A program made the position numbers and the translations under genes. Source: SAR202 cluster bacterium (GTDB lineage: Bacteria; Chloroflexota; Dehalococcoidia; Lucifugimonadales; UBA2962). From it: a stretch of DNA of 64,000 nucleotides. Each line of letters starts with the position of its first letter. Within the stretch, counting starts at the first letter, position 1. The notes under the pieces are model-generated. The model worked only from the letters and a program-made list of their open reading frames with translations, was not told the DNA's origin and ran no database searches. Positions 1 through 10,889 of this stretch are shown piece after piece. The DNA is taken from positions 1-64,000 of the forward strand of contig VFGV01000008.1 of assembly GCA_009392275.1 (NCBI GenBank), read 5' to 3'.

Positions 1-2502
<2,502 letters not shown>

Positions 2503-2956
2503 CACATTGGGGCCCATATATTAATTTTTTAATGTCCTAACGACATTCAGAACATTAAATTTTTCTAACTTACAATTTTTTAATAAATTAAACACGAGAT
2601 AACATTTATGTTTAATTTATTGAGGTGTAATAAATTTACTAATTCATTACAGACAGGATTAAGTTGTTAAAGTGCATAAAAAAAACGACCGGGCCATCCC
2701 AGCCGTCCTGCTGAAAAATTCAGTTTGGCATGTTAAGAGTAAACTTGCCTTGCCATCTTTTCCAGACCCATAATTATATGTTTACAAATCCTTACAGTCA
2801 ATTAGATATACACATGAATTATGGTTTATTAGCTATTTAATGTTTAGTAAATTGAATCTGTTGCAAAATCTGATTAATAACGCTTACATTCTTAATTAAT
2901 CATGTGTTTCAAATATTTATCAAAATAATCTGGGGATTTGTCTGGTTGATACGAGA
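2503..2956. other. Spacer between 23S rRNA and the luciferase-like gene
   Basis: This is 454 bases of AT-rich DNA with no gene. It holds a terminator for the upstream operon (2678-2706), a small hairpin at 2711-2723 (CTGAA/TTCAG), and a perfect 6-bp hairpin at 2531-2547 (AATGTC/GACATT) just upstream of the 23S 5' end. The 23S promoter must lie between about 2503 and 2678 on the minus strand, but I found no convincing -35/-10 pair. There is no 16S rRNA and no tRNA-Ile or tRNA-Ala here. Confidence 0.7.
2678..2706 (-). terminator. Rho-independent terminator after the ubiD-ubiA-ubiX operon
   Basis: On the minus strand ACGGCTGGG-ATGG-CCCGGTCGT forms a 9-bp GC-rich stem (two G-T pairs) with a 4-nt loop, followed directly by eight T residues. 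It lies about 250 bases after the stop of the luciferase-like gene and separates that operon from the 23S rRNA gene on the same strand. Confidence 0.85.
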
Positions 2957-3895
2957 TTATATTAATGCTGCAATTTTATCTGCAAATTCATAAATATAAT
3001 TAGTCGTATCTTTGGTGTTAGGCGCGGTCACAGACACAATCATGTAGTCCAATCCCGAGTCTTCAAATCTCTTTATGTCATCTATAACTTCTTGATTTGT
3101 GCCAGTCATCATTACTCTATTGCCATCTTCATATTGTCGCTCAGTCAAATCCATATTTATCGTCGTCGATGCTTTGATAGTTGAAGGATCTCGCCCTATT
3201 GAATCACATATGCCAGTCAATTTACTTAATCGCTCTGACACATCATCCGGTTTAACCTTAAATGCATTCCAATAGTCTCCATATTTTGCAGTTCTTTTAA
3301 GGGCTGCATCCGTAATCCCACCTATCCATATGGGAGGGTGTGGCTTTTGGATTGAGTTTGGGAAAAATATTTTCCCAGAAATCGATGTGTGTTGTCCTTG
3401 GAATTCAGGTACAGGATCAACGCAGGTGGATTTATATAATTCCAAGTGTTCATCCGTAAATTTACCGCGTGATTTATAATCTACGCCCATTGCATCAAAC
3501 TCTTCCGGCATCCAGCCAGTTCCAACTCCTAACTGTAGCCTTCCGTTTGATAAAACATCAATTGTATTCAACATTTTGCTGTTCAACAAAGGATGCCGAA
3601 ATGGTAGGCATAAAACACTGAATCCAATGAGCACTCGCTTAGTCAATGCTGCCGTGTAACTCAAAGTGGTCACTGCTTCCAAAAGATTCTGTGAATCAGG
3701 CTTTGAGTGATGAGGCGAAAACATCTCTGGATGTCGTTCCATGATATCTACTGGGAAAAACGTCCTGTCAGCTACCCAGACAGAATCTAGCCCACACTGC
3801 TCCACTGCTAAAGTTAGTTTATTAACGTAATCTGCTTGTCCAGCCGCAGTGACATTAGGATTTATTGCATTAGTTACCGTAACTCCAAATTTCAT
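2957..3895 (-). CDS. LLM-class flavin/F420-dependent oxidoreductase (luciferase-like)
   Basis: A 312-residue single-domain TIM barrel of the bacterial luciferase-like family. Visible hallmarks are an N-terminal MKFGV strand, LSNGRLQLGVGTGW around residues 115-130 (the family's G-x-G-W turn after the GR-L motif) and KPHPPIWIGG near 184-193. It resembles the F420-using branch (TIGR03619-like), but F420 and FMN use cannot be separated by eye. It is last in the minus-strand operon after ubiX, with 27 bases between the genes and GGGAGA ahead of the ATG. Its position suggests an oxidation or reduction step linked to quinone synthesis, which is inference only. Substrate unknown. Confidence 0.88.
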   Translation of the reverse strand: MKFGVTVTNAINPNVTAAGQADYVNKLTLAVEQCGLDSVWVADRTFFPVDIMERHPEMFSPHHSKPDSQNLLEAVTTLSYTAALTKRVLIGFSVLCLPFRHPLLNSKMLNTIDVLSNGRLQLGVGTGWMPEEFDAMGVDYKSRGKFTDEHLELYKSTCVDPVPEFQGQHTSISGKIFFPNSIQKPHPPIWIGGITDAALKRTAKYGDYWNAFKVKPDDVSERLSKLTGICDSIGRDPSTIKASTTINMDLTERQYEDGNRVMMTGTNQEVIDDIKRFEDSGLDYMIVSVTAPNTKDTTNYIYEFADKIAALI

Positions 3896-3922
3896 TGATT
3901 ATCTCCCATCTGACTTAAACGC

Positions 3923-4540
3923 CTAATATCCATTTTTTTCAGATTCGCTACCATAGCGCATTCTGGATGGTAATTGGTCAGTTAAACCTAAAGCATTAAC
4001 AGTCCTATTAGCTATGTAGTCAACCACCTCTGCTGTAGTTTCTTGGCGTAAATAAAAAGCCGGCTGAGGTGGAAGAATTGTTGCACCTGCCACAGCCAAT
4101 TCAGTCAAGTTTTTTAAATGGATTGCATTGAGCGGAGTTTCCCTAGGTACAATTACTAAAGGCCTTTTCTCTTTAAGTGTTACATCAGCTGCTCTCCTTA
4201 TCAAATTATCTGAAAGACCACTAGCTAATGCACCCACTGTTGCCATGCTACAAGGCACTACTGCCATACCGAGTGTGGGATATGTTCCAGAGGCAATCCT
4301 TGCACCCAAATCACCAATTTGATTAACGGTAAACCTGCCAGATTCTGTCCATCTTTCTATCACTTCTCCATAAGATTCATCGATCTCTTCTTTCCACACC
4401 ATACGACCCGCAGCGGAAATTGTAAGCACAACATTAACATTTAATGACAATATTAAATCAACTGTAGCTGTTGCAAGCCTAATCCCACTGGCTCCAGTGA
4501 TACCAACAATTACGGGAGGGTTTTCTTTCAAATTATTCAT
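3923..4540 (-). CDS. ubiX: UbiX-family flavin prenyltransferase
   Basis: 205 residues, normal length for UbiX/Pad1. The family makes prenylated FMN from FMN and dimethylallyl phosphate, the cofactor of UbiD-type decarboxylases. Seen here: VGITGASG nucleotide-binding start (residues 12-19), PCSMATVGALASG near 95-107, and the PRETPLNAIHLKNL segment that lines the FMN site. The ATG directly follows the ubiA stop (TAG then ATG), so the two are translationally coupled. Adjacency to ubiD and ubiA points to the late decarboxylation of a quinone precursor, matching the MqnM role in the futalosine menaquinone route. Confidence 0.93.
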   Translation of the reverse strand: MNNLKENPPVIVGITGASGIRLATATVDLILSLNVNVVLTISAAGRMVWKEEIDESYGEVIERWTESGRFTVNQIGDLGARIASGTYPTLGMAVVPCSMATVGALASGLSDNLIRRAADVTLKEKRPLVIVPRETPLNAIHLKNLTELAVAGATILPPQPAFYLRQETTAEVVDYIANRTVNALGLTDQLPSRMRYGSESEKNGY

Positions 4541-5428
4541 CTAAATTAACACTGCAATCAAAGTTCCAAAAAACACTATCGAAGAAACGTATGCATTTAT
4601 TCTATAGAAAGCTATGCCTAATTTGGAAACATCCTTAGGAGAAACTATTTTGTATTTATACAACAATATCAGTCCTGCAAACAAAATCCCGACAAAATAT
4701 GGCCAACTCAAAGACATCATCAATCCTACTACCAACAAGCAGGTTAAAGCTATTAAGTCCATTAGTCTAGCTACAACAAATGCCTTACGTATTCCTATTG
4801 CAGCCACCACCGAATGAAGTTTCTCTTTTAAATGGAATTCTAAATCCTGAGCATGATAAATAATGTCGAAACTGCCAGCCCACATAGCAACAGACAAAGA
4901 CAGTATTACAGGCTCCCAGCTTAATTCACCTAAAACACCAATCCATGCAGCAGAAGGTGCGATAGCTAATGCCCATCCGAGCAAGGGATTAGCCATCCAA
5001 GTAAACCGCTTAAAAAATGGCTGGCAAATCAAATATATGGCAGCTATCGGAGCAAGTATTAAAGCCAGTTTATTAAGTTGTGCAGCAGAAACCATCAAAA
5101 GCGCAAAACCAATTAAAATCAAAACCAACATATCAATTCGTTTCAAAGTGCCTTTAGGTAGATGTCTGTCTTTTGATCTTGGATTAGAAGCGTCGATTTT
5201 AAAATCGATCAACCGATTAGCAGCCATACCAAGTGTTCTGCCCCCCACCATAGCTAAGGTTATCCATAAAAAGACTGGCCAAGTAGGCCAGGCCTCAGAA
5301 GCCAAAATCATACCGGTATAAGCAAATGGTAACGCAAAAATACTTTCCTCAAACTTTATCGCCGCCGGGATCTCCTTTAGTCGAAATAAGATTCGATCAC
5401 GTACTGTTCCGAAGGAAATAACCATCAA
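4541..5428 (-). CDS. ubiA: UbiA-family polyprenyltransferase (MqnP-like)
   Basis: A 295-residue polytopic membrane enzyme that attaches a polyprenyl tail to an aromatic ring acceptor. Both Asp-rich motifs are visible: GMAANRLIDFKIDASN (about residues 67-82), followed by the RHLPKG turn, and a second one, DIIYHAQDLEFH, near 188-199. The rest is hydrophobic helices. The start overlaps the ubiD stop by four bases (ATGA). With UbiD and UbiX beside it, the likely acceptor is 1,4-dihydroxy-6-naphthoate (menaquinone by the futalosine route, MqnP) rather than 4-hydroxybenzoate. That choice is inferred from context. Confidence 0.9.
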   Translation of the reverse strand: MMVISFGTVRDRILFRLKEIPAAIKFEESIFALPFAYTGMILASEAWPTWPVFLWITLAMVGGRTLGMAANRLIDFKIDASNPRSKDRHLPKGTLKRIDMLVLILIGFALLMVSAAQLNKLALILAPIAAIYLICQPFFKRFTWMANPLLGWALAIAPSAAWIGVLGELSWEPVILSLSVAMWAGSFDIIYHAQDLEFHLKEKLHSVVAAIGIRKAFVVARLMDLIALTCLLVVGLMMSLSWPYFVGILFAGLILLYKYKIVSPKDVSKLGIAFYRINAYVSSIVFFGTLIAVLI

Positions 5429-6873
5429 AGGTTAAATTCCTGCCAACGATTATTAACTCGGTCAACTATCTCTTGCGTCATAACGATTTCTTCTGGCCAT
5501 TCTCTGGGAAATCCATCTAATTGTGATTTTGATGTAGCATCTATTCCCATTTTGCTACCATACTTGATAGTGGGGCTAGAGTAATCCAGATCATCTAAGG
5601 GGCCTTCTGTGAAAATCACATCACTTTCAGGATTTAAATTACCAGCGACTCTCCAAGCAACCTCTGAAGGGTTTTGAACATCCACATCGTGATCTACTAC
5701 TATTATTACTTTTGCCAACATCAACAAGCCCAGACCCCATAAAGCGTGCATAACTTTCCTCGCATGGCCTGGGTATTCCTTACGGATCGACACAATCAAC
5801 AGATTATGAAAAATTCCTTCAGCTGGCATATTAAGATCAATAATTTCCGGGATAACCATCTTTAAAGCTGGCAACATTATGCGTTCAGTAGCTTTGCCCA
5901 TATAGAAATCTTCCATGGGAGGCCGGCCAACAACGGTTGAGGGATAAATTGCATCCGATCGCCTTGTAATAGCAGTCACATGCATTACTGGATACTGATC
6001 AGCTGATGAGTAGAACCCGGTATGGTCACCAAATGGCCCTTCTGTCTGATATTCACCTGGCACTACGAAACCTTCAATAATGATTTCAGCTTCTGCAGGC
6101 ACCTCTAAATCTACAGTCTTAGCCTTAACCAACTTTACTGGCTTTTGTCTAATTACACCTGAAACTGCAAATTCATCCATGTCAGGAGGCAATGGCATGG
6201 ATCCTGTCCACATCGTGGTAGGATCAGCTCCTAATGCAACTGCAACTTCAAGTTTTTCGTCTTTTCTTCGCTCACCCTCTCTGAAATGCTTAGCACCAAC
6301 CTTATGCGTCTGCCAGTGCATGCCAACAGTTCTCTCATCAAATACCTGCATCCTATACGTGCCAACATTGCGCCTACCTGTTCGAGGGTCCTTACTTATT
6401 ACCAAAGGTAACGTTATAAATTTCCCTGCATCCTGCGGCCAACATTTTAATATGGGTAAATCATTTAAATTGACGTCTTCTCCAATTGAGACTATTTCTT
6501 GACACGGAGCTGATTTAACTATCTTGGGCTGGCTCTTTGCTATACCTGCCAAATCTCCTAATGTGTTTAACTTATCCATTATTCCGCCAGGCGGATTTTG
6601 AGGGATTTTTAAAATTTTCGAAACTCGTTCTGATATTTCTTCAACGTCATCTACACCGAGTGCCCAAGCCATTCTTTGATGGCTTCCAAAAAGATTTATG
6701 GCAACAGGAATGTTTGAGCCTGAAACATTTTTAAAAAGCAACGCAGGGCCTTTTGAACGTATTGTGCGCTCCGTAATCTCTGTTATCTCTAATTCCGCAC
6801 TCACTTCCGCATCAATGACCGCTAGATCACCATGCTTTTTAAGTAGAGCCAAAAAGTCTCTTATATTCTCCAA
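5425..6873 (-). CDS. ubiD: UbiD-family decarboxylase
   Basis: I place the start at a TTG (6871-6873), 7 bases after AGGAG and just past the stop of the preceding gene, giving 482 residues (MENIRDFLALLKK...), the usual UbiD length. A longer frame runs upstream inside the neighbour and is not supported. Family features seen: the ELEITEITERTI start segment, the RNVGTYRMQV strand, the GPFGDHTGFYS signature of the prenyl-FMN pocket, and VGRPPMEDFYMGKATER. It removes a carboxyl group from the quinone precursor using prenylated FMN made by UbiX; MqnL is the futalosine-pathway counterpart. Coupled to ubiA through ATGA. Confidence 0.92.
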   Translation of the reverse strand: MENIRDFLALLKKHGDLAVIDAEVSAELEITEITERTIRSKGPALLFKNVSGSNIPVAINLFGSHQRMAWALGVDDVEEISERVSKILKIPQNPPGGIMDKLNTLGDLAGIAKSQPKIVKSAPCQEIVSIGEDVNLNDLPILKCWPQDAGKFITLPLVISKDPRTGRRNVGTYRMQVFDERTVGMHWQTHKVGAKHFREGERRKDEKLEVAVALGADPTTMWTGSMPLPPDMDEFAVSGVIRQKPVKLVKAKTVDLEVPAEAEIIIEGFVVPGEYQTEGPFGDHTGFYSSADQYPVMHVTAITRRSDAIYPSTVVGRPPMEDFYMGKATERIMLPALKMVIPEIIDLNMPAEGIFHNLLIVSIRKEYPGHARKVMHALWGLGLLMLAKVIIVVDHDVDVQNPSEVAWRVAGNLNPESDVIFTEGPLDDLDYSSPTIKYGSKMGIDATSKSQLDGFPREWPEEIVMTQEIVDRVNNRWQEFNL

Positions 6874-6877
6874 ATCA

Positions 6878-8020
6878 TTACTCCTTATCCAGAGAATTTG
6901 CCCGTATTTCTGTCGAGGAAATATCTTCCCTAAACAACTCAATAGGCAACTCATGAAATATATCAGCAAATTGTTTCGGTACTTTGAGGTCCTTTAAAGT
7001 TAATAGACTTCCATTAATGCACCGAGCTGCAACTACAAAACTACATTTTAATTGTTTAATTTCATCTAGCTGTTCAATCATATTATTAACGTCATTATCA
7101 TAATATTTAGAATCTATAATTCTTAATCCAGTATCGTACCCCACGACAAACACAGCACCAGGAAACAGCTTGGCTTTTCTACTAAAAGTGTCGGCTCTAG
7201 TCAGTATTAATGGCCATTTACCAAACATTTGATTTATTCTGATACTGGCGTCTTCAACACTAATATCAGGTTTATCAACGTTAGCCATAGATAACTCGAA
7301 AACAACTTCTTTTCTCAAAAATTCTTCTGACGCCTTTAATAAAGCTGTGTGACCAGCATGTATAGGATCAAATGATCCCGGCAAAATGGCTCCAGGGTTA
7401 AATTCATTGCCAACCTTAATTGGTGTATCTATCTCAAAATACAAATAGCCTGAATCGTCGACTAAATCTGATACTCCATAATCAAAACCGATATACTCTA
7501 GTTCCACACCTTGATCTAATTCTATGTCCAACTTATCACTTAAATTAATTGTATTTGAAAGCGCATAAAGAATCGCATGACTGATAGATTGTTCCTCTTG
7601 AGATCTGGTCAGAAGCCCTTTTGTAAATTGTACATACCAGTTAGTTAAACCCTGCTCAGACATAATCGAAATATAAGCCTTATGATCGCCTTTTTTTTCT
7701 CTATCCGTGGCAATAGTTGCCGTACATCCCACACCTATAAGCATTGATGAGTTTGAGCAAAGAAGTTTTGCTTTACAAAAAGCTTTTTGGGCCATATACT
7801 GGGCTGTCCTCATCGATACGGCAGTTTGAGGACGCTTACCAAGTAACTCTGACAAAGACTCTAACGAGTAAGGAACAGTAGCTTCGATTAAAGTACGTGA
7901 TGATCCAGGAACTTCCAATAACCATGACAGTGCTCTTGATCCTGCTCCAGCCAGCGCTAATACACAACGGTATTCGCTAGCATGCAAACTAGATATAAAT
8001 TTATTTAAATTTGAATCCAT
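6878..8020 (-). CDS. CinA-C-like / NadD-like nucleotidyltransferase fusion
   Basis: 380 residues in two parts. Residues about 1-160 resemble the CinA C-terminal (nicotinamide-nucleotide amidase) fold: ALAGAGSRALSWLLEVPGSS, then LIGVGCTATIATDREKKGDH. Residues about 205-380 form a cytidylyltransferase-fold domain with GSFDPIHAGHTALL (the HxGH motif), FVVGYDTGLRIID and the C-terminal ISSTEIR of NadD/CoaD-type enzymes. A role in pyridine-nucleotide salvage (NMN deamidation then adenylylation) is plausible from the two domains but unproven. It is first in the minus-strand operon; its final codons supply the Shine-Dalgarno for ubiD. The upstream region is shared with trkH and holds a 25-bp palindrome. 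Confidence 0.82.
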   Translation of the reverse strand: MDSNLNKFISSLHASEYRCVLALAGAGSRALSWLLEVPGSSRTLIEATVPYSLESLSELLGKRPQTAVSMRTAQYMAQKAFCKAKLLCSNSSMLIGVGCTATIATDREKKGDHKAYISIMSEQGLTNWYVQFTKGLLTRSQEEQSISHAILYALSNTINLSDKLDIELDQGVELEYIGFDYGVSDLVDDSGYLYFEIDTPIKVGNEFNPGAILPGSFDPIHAGHTALLKASEEFLRKEVVFELSMANVDKPDISVEDASIRINQMFGKWPLILTRADTFSRKAKLFPGAVFVVGYDTGLRIIDSKYYDNDVNNMIEQLDEIKQLKCSFVVAARCINGSLLTLKDLKVPKQFADIFHELPIELFREDISSTEIRANSLDKE

Positions 8021-8082
8021 ATAAAATTATTATTACCTTAAGTAGATCAATACATTTAATTTATAATTTTTATACTCAGAGA

Positions 8083-8107
8083 TTAATCTTATATTTTATA
8101 AGATTAA
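8083..8107. promoter_or_regulatory. 25-bp AT-rich palindrome in a divergent promoter region
   Basis: TTAATCTTATA-TTT-TATAAGATTAA has 11-bp perfect arms around a 3-base centre. It lies between the CinA/NadD-like gene (start 8020, minus) and the trkH promoter (from 8134, plus), 26 bases from the -35 box. The size and symmetry fit an operator for a dimeric regulator of one or both units; no regulator gene is adjacent. Confidence 0.45.
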
Positions 8108-8133
8108 AGCATAGTCTAATGATTAATTGATAA

Positions 8134-8163
8134 TTGACACAACAAAACTAGGAAACCTAGAAT
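8134..8163 (+). promoter_or_regulatory. Sigma-70-type promoter for trkH operon
   Basis: TTGACA at 8134-8139 matches the -35 consensus fully; TAGAAT at 8158-8163 matches five of six -10 positions, with an 18-base spacer. Transcription would begin near 8170, leaving a short leader before the trkH coding region. Confidence 0.65.
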
Positions 8164-8227
8164 CGAAAGTGCAAATCCAAACGACAATAAATAACATGCG
8201 GTATGCCTTAAAGAAGGCGGTGCCATA

Positions 8228-9709
8228 ATTTTTGAAGAAGATAAAGATAATCCGATAGACAGTCCAGACGAAAACTGGAATCCTAAACCTGGAGATCGCA
8301 CAGTACGACATCCTAGGCTAGATGACATTCGTCCGATCCAGATTTCAGTACCATCTGAAAACAAGATTAAATCTAAAGCTTTTGGATCTCCAGCGATACT
8401 ATTTTACCTTTTCACTATTCTTATTCTTATTGGCACGGGGCTCTTGTGTATGCCCCAAGCTAATGCTGCAGGAACCATGACTCCATTCATGGATGCCCTA
8501 TTCACGGCTACTTCGGCAATAACAGTAACGGGATTAACAGTAGAAGTAACTGCAACTTATTGGTCAGGCTTTGGAAAAGTAATAATCCTACTGTTAATGT
8601 TTATTGGCGGCCTTGGCATAATGACAACCGGAGCATTTCTGCTGGTTCTTATCGGCCGAAGAGTGTCTATATTTCAAAGACAACTTGTAAAGGAAAGTAT
8701 CAGCATAATGCCAGTAAACGAAGTTGGCGGTATAGTCAAACTAGTAGTTAGAATTGTTTTGATATCAGTTTTAGTACAAATAATTGGGTTTGTTATTTAC
8801 CTAATAAGATTACTGGCTGATATGGATGCACAAAACGCTATACCTCATGCCATTTTCCTGTCAGTATCAGCTTTCAACAACGCTGGTTTTACCGCTTTCG
8901 TTGGTGGTGACAGCATTAGCATGTACCAAAAAGACGTTACCATTGTGGTCGCCTCCACGATATTGATTTTTATTGGCGCTGTCAGTGTTTGGGTAGTTGC
9001 TGATATTCTAGCTTTCAGAAATAAAATTAAGTCATATAGCCTAAACACAAAATTAGTGCTTGCGGGTACTTTAATTCTAACGATATTTGGCTCTCTAGTC
9101 TTCTTTGGGTTTGAATATAATAACTCTTCTACCATCCAGGACTTATCATTACCACACAAGATAATGATCTCAATATTTGAATCAGTATCTGGAAGAACTG
9201 CCGGGTTTACTACAGTTGCATATAGCAATACTGAGCAACACACAAACTTCTTAATGACGGGATTAATGTTCATAGGCGGAGCATCGGGTTCAGTTGCAGG
9301 AGGCATAAAAGTTAATACCTTTGCTGTCATAGTAGTTGCCGTATTTTCCACACTGCAAGGCAGACAGAGAGCATCTATTTTTAACCGAGAGATATCTTCC
9401 TTAATTGTTAAGAGAGCAATGGTTATTGGAGCTATCGGAACATCAGTAGTTTTTATATTTTCTTTCTTACTTACTGCGGTCGAATCAGAATTTGATTTCA
9501 TTGATCTGCTATTTGAAATAGTTTCCGCATTTGGAACAGTGGGGTTGTCCACAGGATTAACACCAGATCTATCAAGGTGGGGACATCTGATCCTGATTTT
9601 TGCGATGTTCATTGGTAGAGTAGGCCCACTTGCATTAGGCTTAGCCATGACCCAGCGAACACAACGTGAAAATTACCGATACACCCAAGAAAGAGTTACA
9701 ATAGGTTAG
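8228..9709 (+). CDS. trkH: TrkH/KtrB-type potassium channel subunit (start unresolved)
   Basis: Membrane pore subunit of a Trk/Ktr K+ transporter with four P-loops and SAITVTGLTV, SVSAFNNAGFTAF, ESVSGRTAGFTT and VSAFGTVGLSTG filter-type segments. The frame is open from 8195 to 9709, and the first transmembrane helix (ending GTGLLCMPQANAAG) is encoded upstream of the first in-frame TTG (8444). No ATG/GTG/TTG exists in frame before that. I give 8228 (an ATT after AAGGCGG) as a nominal start, about 493 residues. An ATG at 8196 would join this frame if one base were added within 8208-8212. Regulated by the RCK proteins encoded next. Confidence 0.85.
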   Translation: MFEEDKDNPIDSPDENWNPKPGDRTVRHPRLDDIRPIQISVPSENKIKSKAFGSPAILFYLFTILILIGTGLLCMPQANAAGTMTPFMDALFTATSAITVTGLTVEVTATYWSGFGKVIILLLMFIGGLGIMTTGAFLLVLIGRRVSIFQRQLVKESISIMPVNEVGGIVKLVVRIVLISVLVQIIGFVIYLIRLLADMDAQNAIPHAIFLSVSAFNNAGFTAFVGGDSISMYQKDVTIVVASTILIFIGAVSVWVVADILAFRNKIKSYSLNTKLVLAGTLILTIFGSLVFFGFEYNNSSTIQDLSLPHKIMISIFESVSGRTAGFTTVAYSNTEQHTNFLMTGLMFIGGASGSVAGGIKVNTFAVIVVAVFSTLQGRQRASIFNREISSLIVKRAMVIGAIGTSVVFIFSFLLTAVESEFDFIDLLFEIVSAFGTVGLSTGLTPDLSRWGHLILIFAMFIGRVGPLALGLAMTQRTQRENYRYTQERVTIG

Positions 9710-9769
9710 CGCTATTTATTAGTCCAGATACGTCAAGTATTTGGGAGAAAACATAGAAGATTAATTTAC

Positions 9770-10426
9770 ATGAAAAAACAGGTAGTAGTAATAGGTCTAG
9801 GAAGATTTGGATCTAGCCTAGCAACGTCACTATACAATATTGGACATGACGTTTTAGCGATTGACACTAATGAAGATCGTGTTCAAAGCATGATGGGCAG
9901 AGTGACTTTCCCTGTAACCGGTAATGCAACGAATGAAACCGTGCTTCGAGAATTAGGTATAACTGATTACGATGTAGCCGTGATTGCTATAGGATCAGAT
10001 ATTGTTGCTAGCATCATGACTTCCGTTTTATTAAAAACAATGGGCATACCATATATTGTTTCTAGAGCGAGAGATGAAATTCATGGCAATACTCTAGAAC
10101 GACTTGGCGTGGACAAAATTATACACGCCGAAGAAGAAATGGGAATGAGGTTGGCTCATAGTTTATTCAATCCAAATGTACAAGAGTATCTAGAACTTGC
10201 TCCAAGTTTTGGGCTAAGCAGATTAAAAGTCCCACCAAGATTTGATAATTTAACATTGAATGAATTGGGTTTGTCCAACGCCAGAGATAAATATGGTTTA
10301 GCTGTATTGGCTTTAAGGAGAGGTAAAGACATAACATTAAACCCTGATCCAGAAGATAGGCTTAGAACTGGAGACGTGTTAGTCCTAGCTGGCCGTGATG
10401 AGCTGCTAGAAAAACTTGAATCTTAA
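9770..10426 (+). CDS. ktrA: KtrA/TrkA-family RCK regulatory subunit
   Basis: 218 residues with the complete KtrA layout: an RCK-N Rossmann domain starting VVVIGLGRFGSSLA (GxGxxG, nucleotide binding) through about residue 130, then an RCK-C domain (about 140-218) ending RTGDVLVLAGRDELL. In known systems a ring of this protein gates the TrkH/KtrB pore in response to ATP/ADP or NAD(H). It follows trkH by 60 bases and precedes the stress-protein gene by 8, so it is part of one unit. Confidence 0.92.
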   Translation: MKKQVVVIGLGRFGSSLATSLYNIGHDVLAIDTNEDRVQSMMGRVTFPVTGNATNETVLRELGITDYDVAVIAIGSDIVASIMTSVLLKTMGIPYIVSRARDEIHGNTLERLGVDKIIHAEEEMGMRLAHSLFNPNVQEYLELAPSFGLSRLKVPPRFDNLTLNELGLSNARDKYGLAVLALRRGKDITLNPDPEDRLRTGDVLVLAGRDELLEKLES

Positions 10427-10434
10427 CATTAGAA

Positions 10435-10860
10435 ATGAACTTTTCATCTATATTAGTTCCTGTTTTTGGATCTTCCTCAGATGCGCAAGTCGTCGAGCTT
10501 GCATGTGAATTATTAAAACCTTCTGGGGGTCGCATATTCATTATCTACATCATACAAATAAACCGTTCCATGCCAATCGACATCGCATTACCAAACGAAG
10601 TAATGAATGGAGACAATACACTGAAAGCGATGGAGCGGTTAACTGCAAAGTCCAAGCATGAAGTAAAAGCTGAATTAATACAAGCAAGGGAAATTGGATA
10701 CGCAATAGTGCAAGAAGCAGAACAAAGAAACGTAGATGTGATAGCAATGAGCATGCAGAAAGTAAAGCGATTCGGAAAATTCGAGTTAGAAAAAACTACT
10801 AGCTATGTACTTAAAAATGCGAGTTGTAACATATTAATATGGCAAGATGAAACGATTTAA
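10435..10860 (+). CDS. Universal stress protein (UspA-like)
   Basis: 141 residues of the Usp alpha/beta fold: starts FSSILVPVFGSSSDAQVVELA and ends with the strand NILIWQDETI. The central VDVIAMSMQKVKRFG takes the place of the usual ATP-binding G-x2-G-x9-G(S/T) loop, which is degenerate here (no clear G-x2-G), so ATP binding is doubtful. It sits 8 bases after ktrA, among potassium-channel regulators. Usp proteins do occur next to cation transporters, and a role in tuning K+ uptake during stress is inferred from position. Confidence 0.82.
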   Translation: MNFSSILVPVFGSSSDAQVVELACELLKPSGGRIFIIYIIQINRSMPIDIALPNEVMNGDNTLKAMERLTAKSKHEVKAELIQAREIGYAIVQEAEQRNVDVIAMSMQKVKRFGKFELEKTTSYVLKNASCNILIWQDETI

Positions 10861-10889
10861 AGTACACATATAAACAATAGCTGTAGAAA

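Noticed and set aside
6874..6969. Longer N-terminus for UbiD starting at 6969
   Set aside because: It would overlap the upstream gene by 92 bases and adds a Cys-rich segment foreign to UbiD; the TTG at 6873 has a good ribosome site and fits the family start.
8116..8364. 82-codon minus-strand frame upstream of trkH
   Set aside because: The plus strand there encodes the TrkH N-terminus; the minus frame looks like a shadow with no ribosome site or family.
8845..9648. 267-codon minus-strand frame opposite trkH
   Set aside because: The plus-strand trkH has clear filter motifs; the antisense frame has no family features and reflects codon bias.
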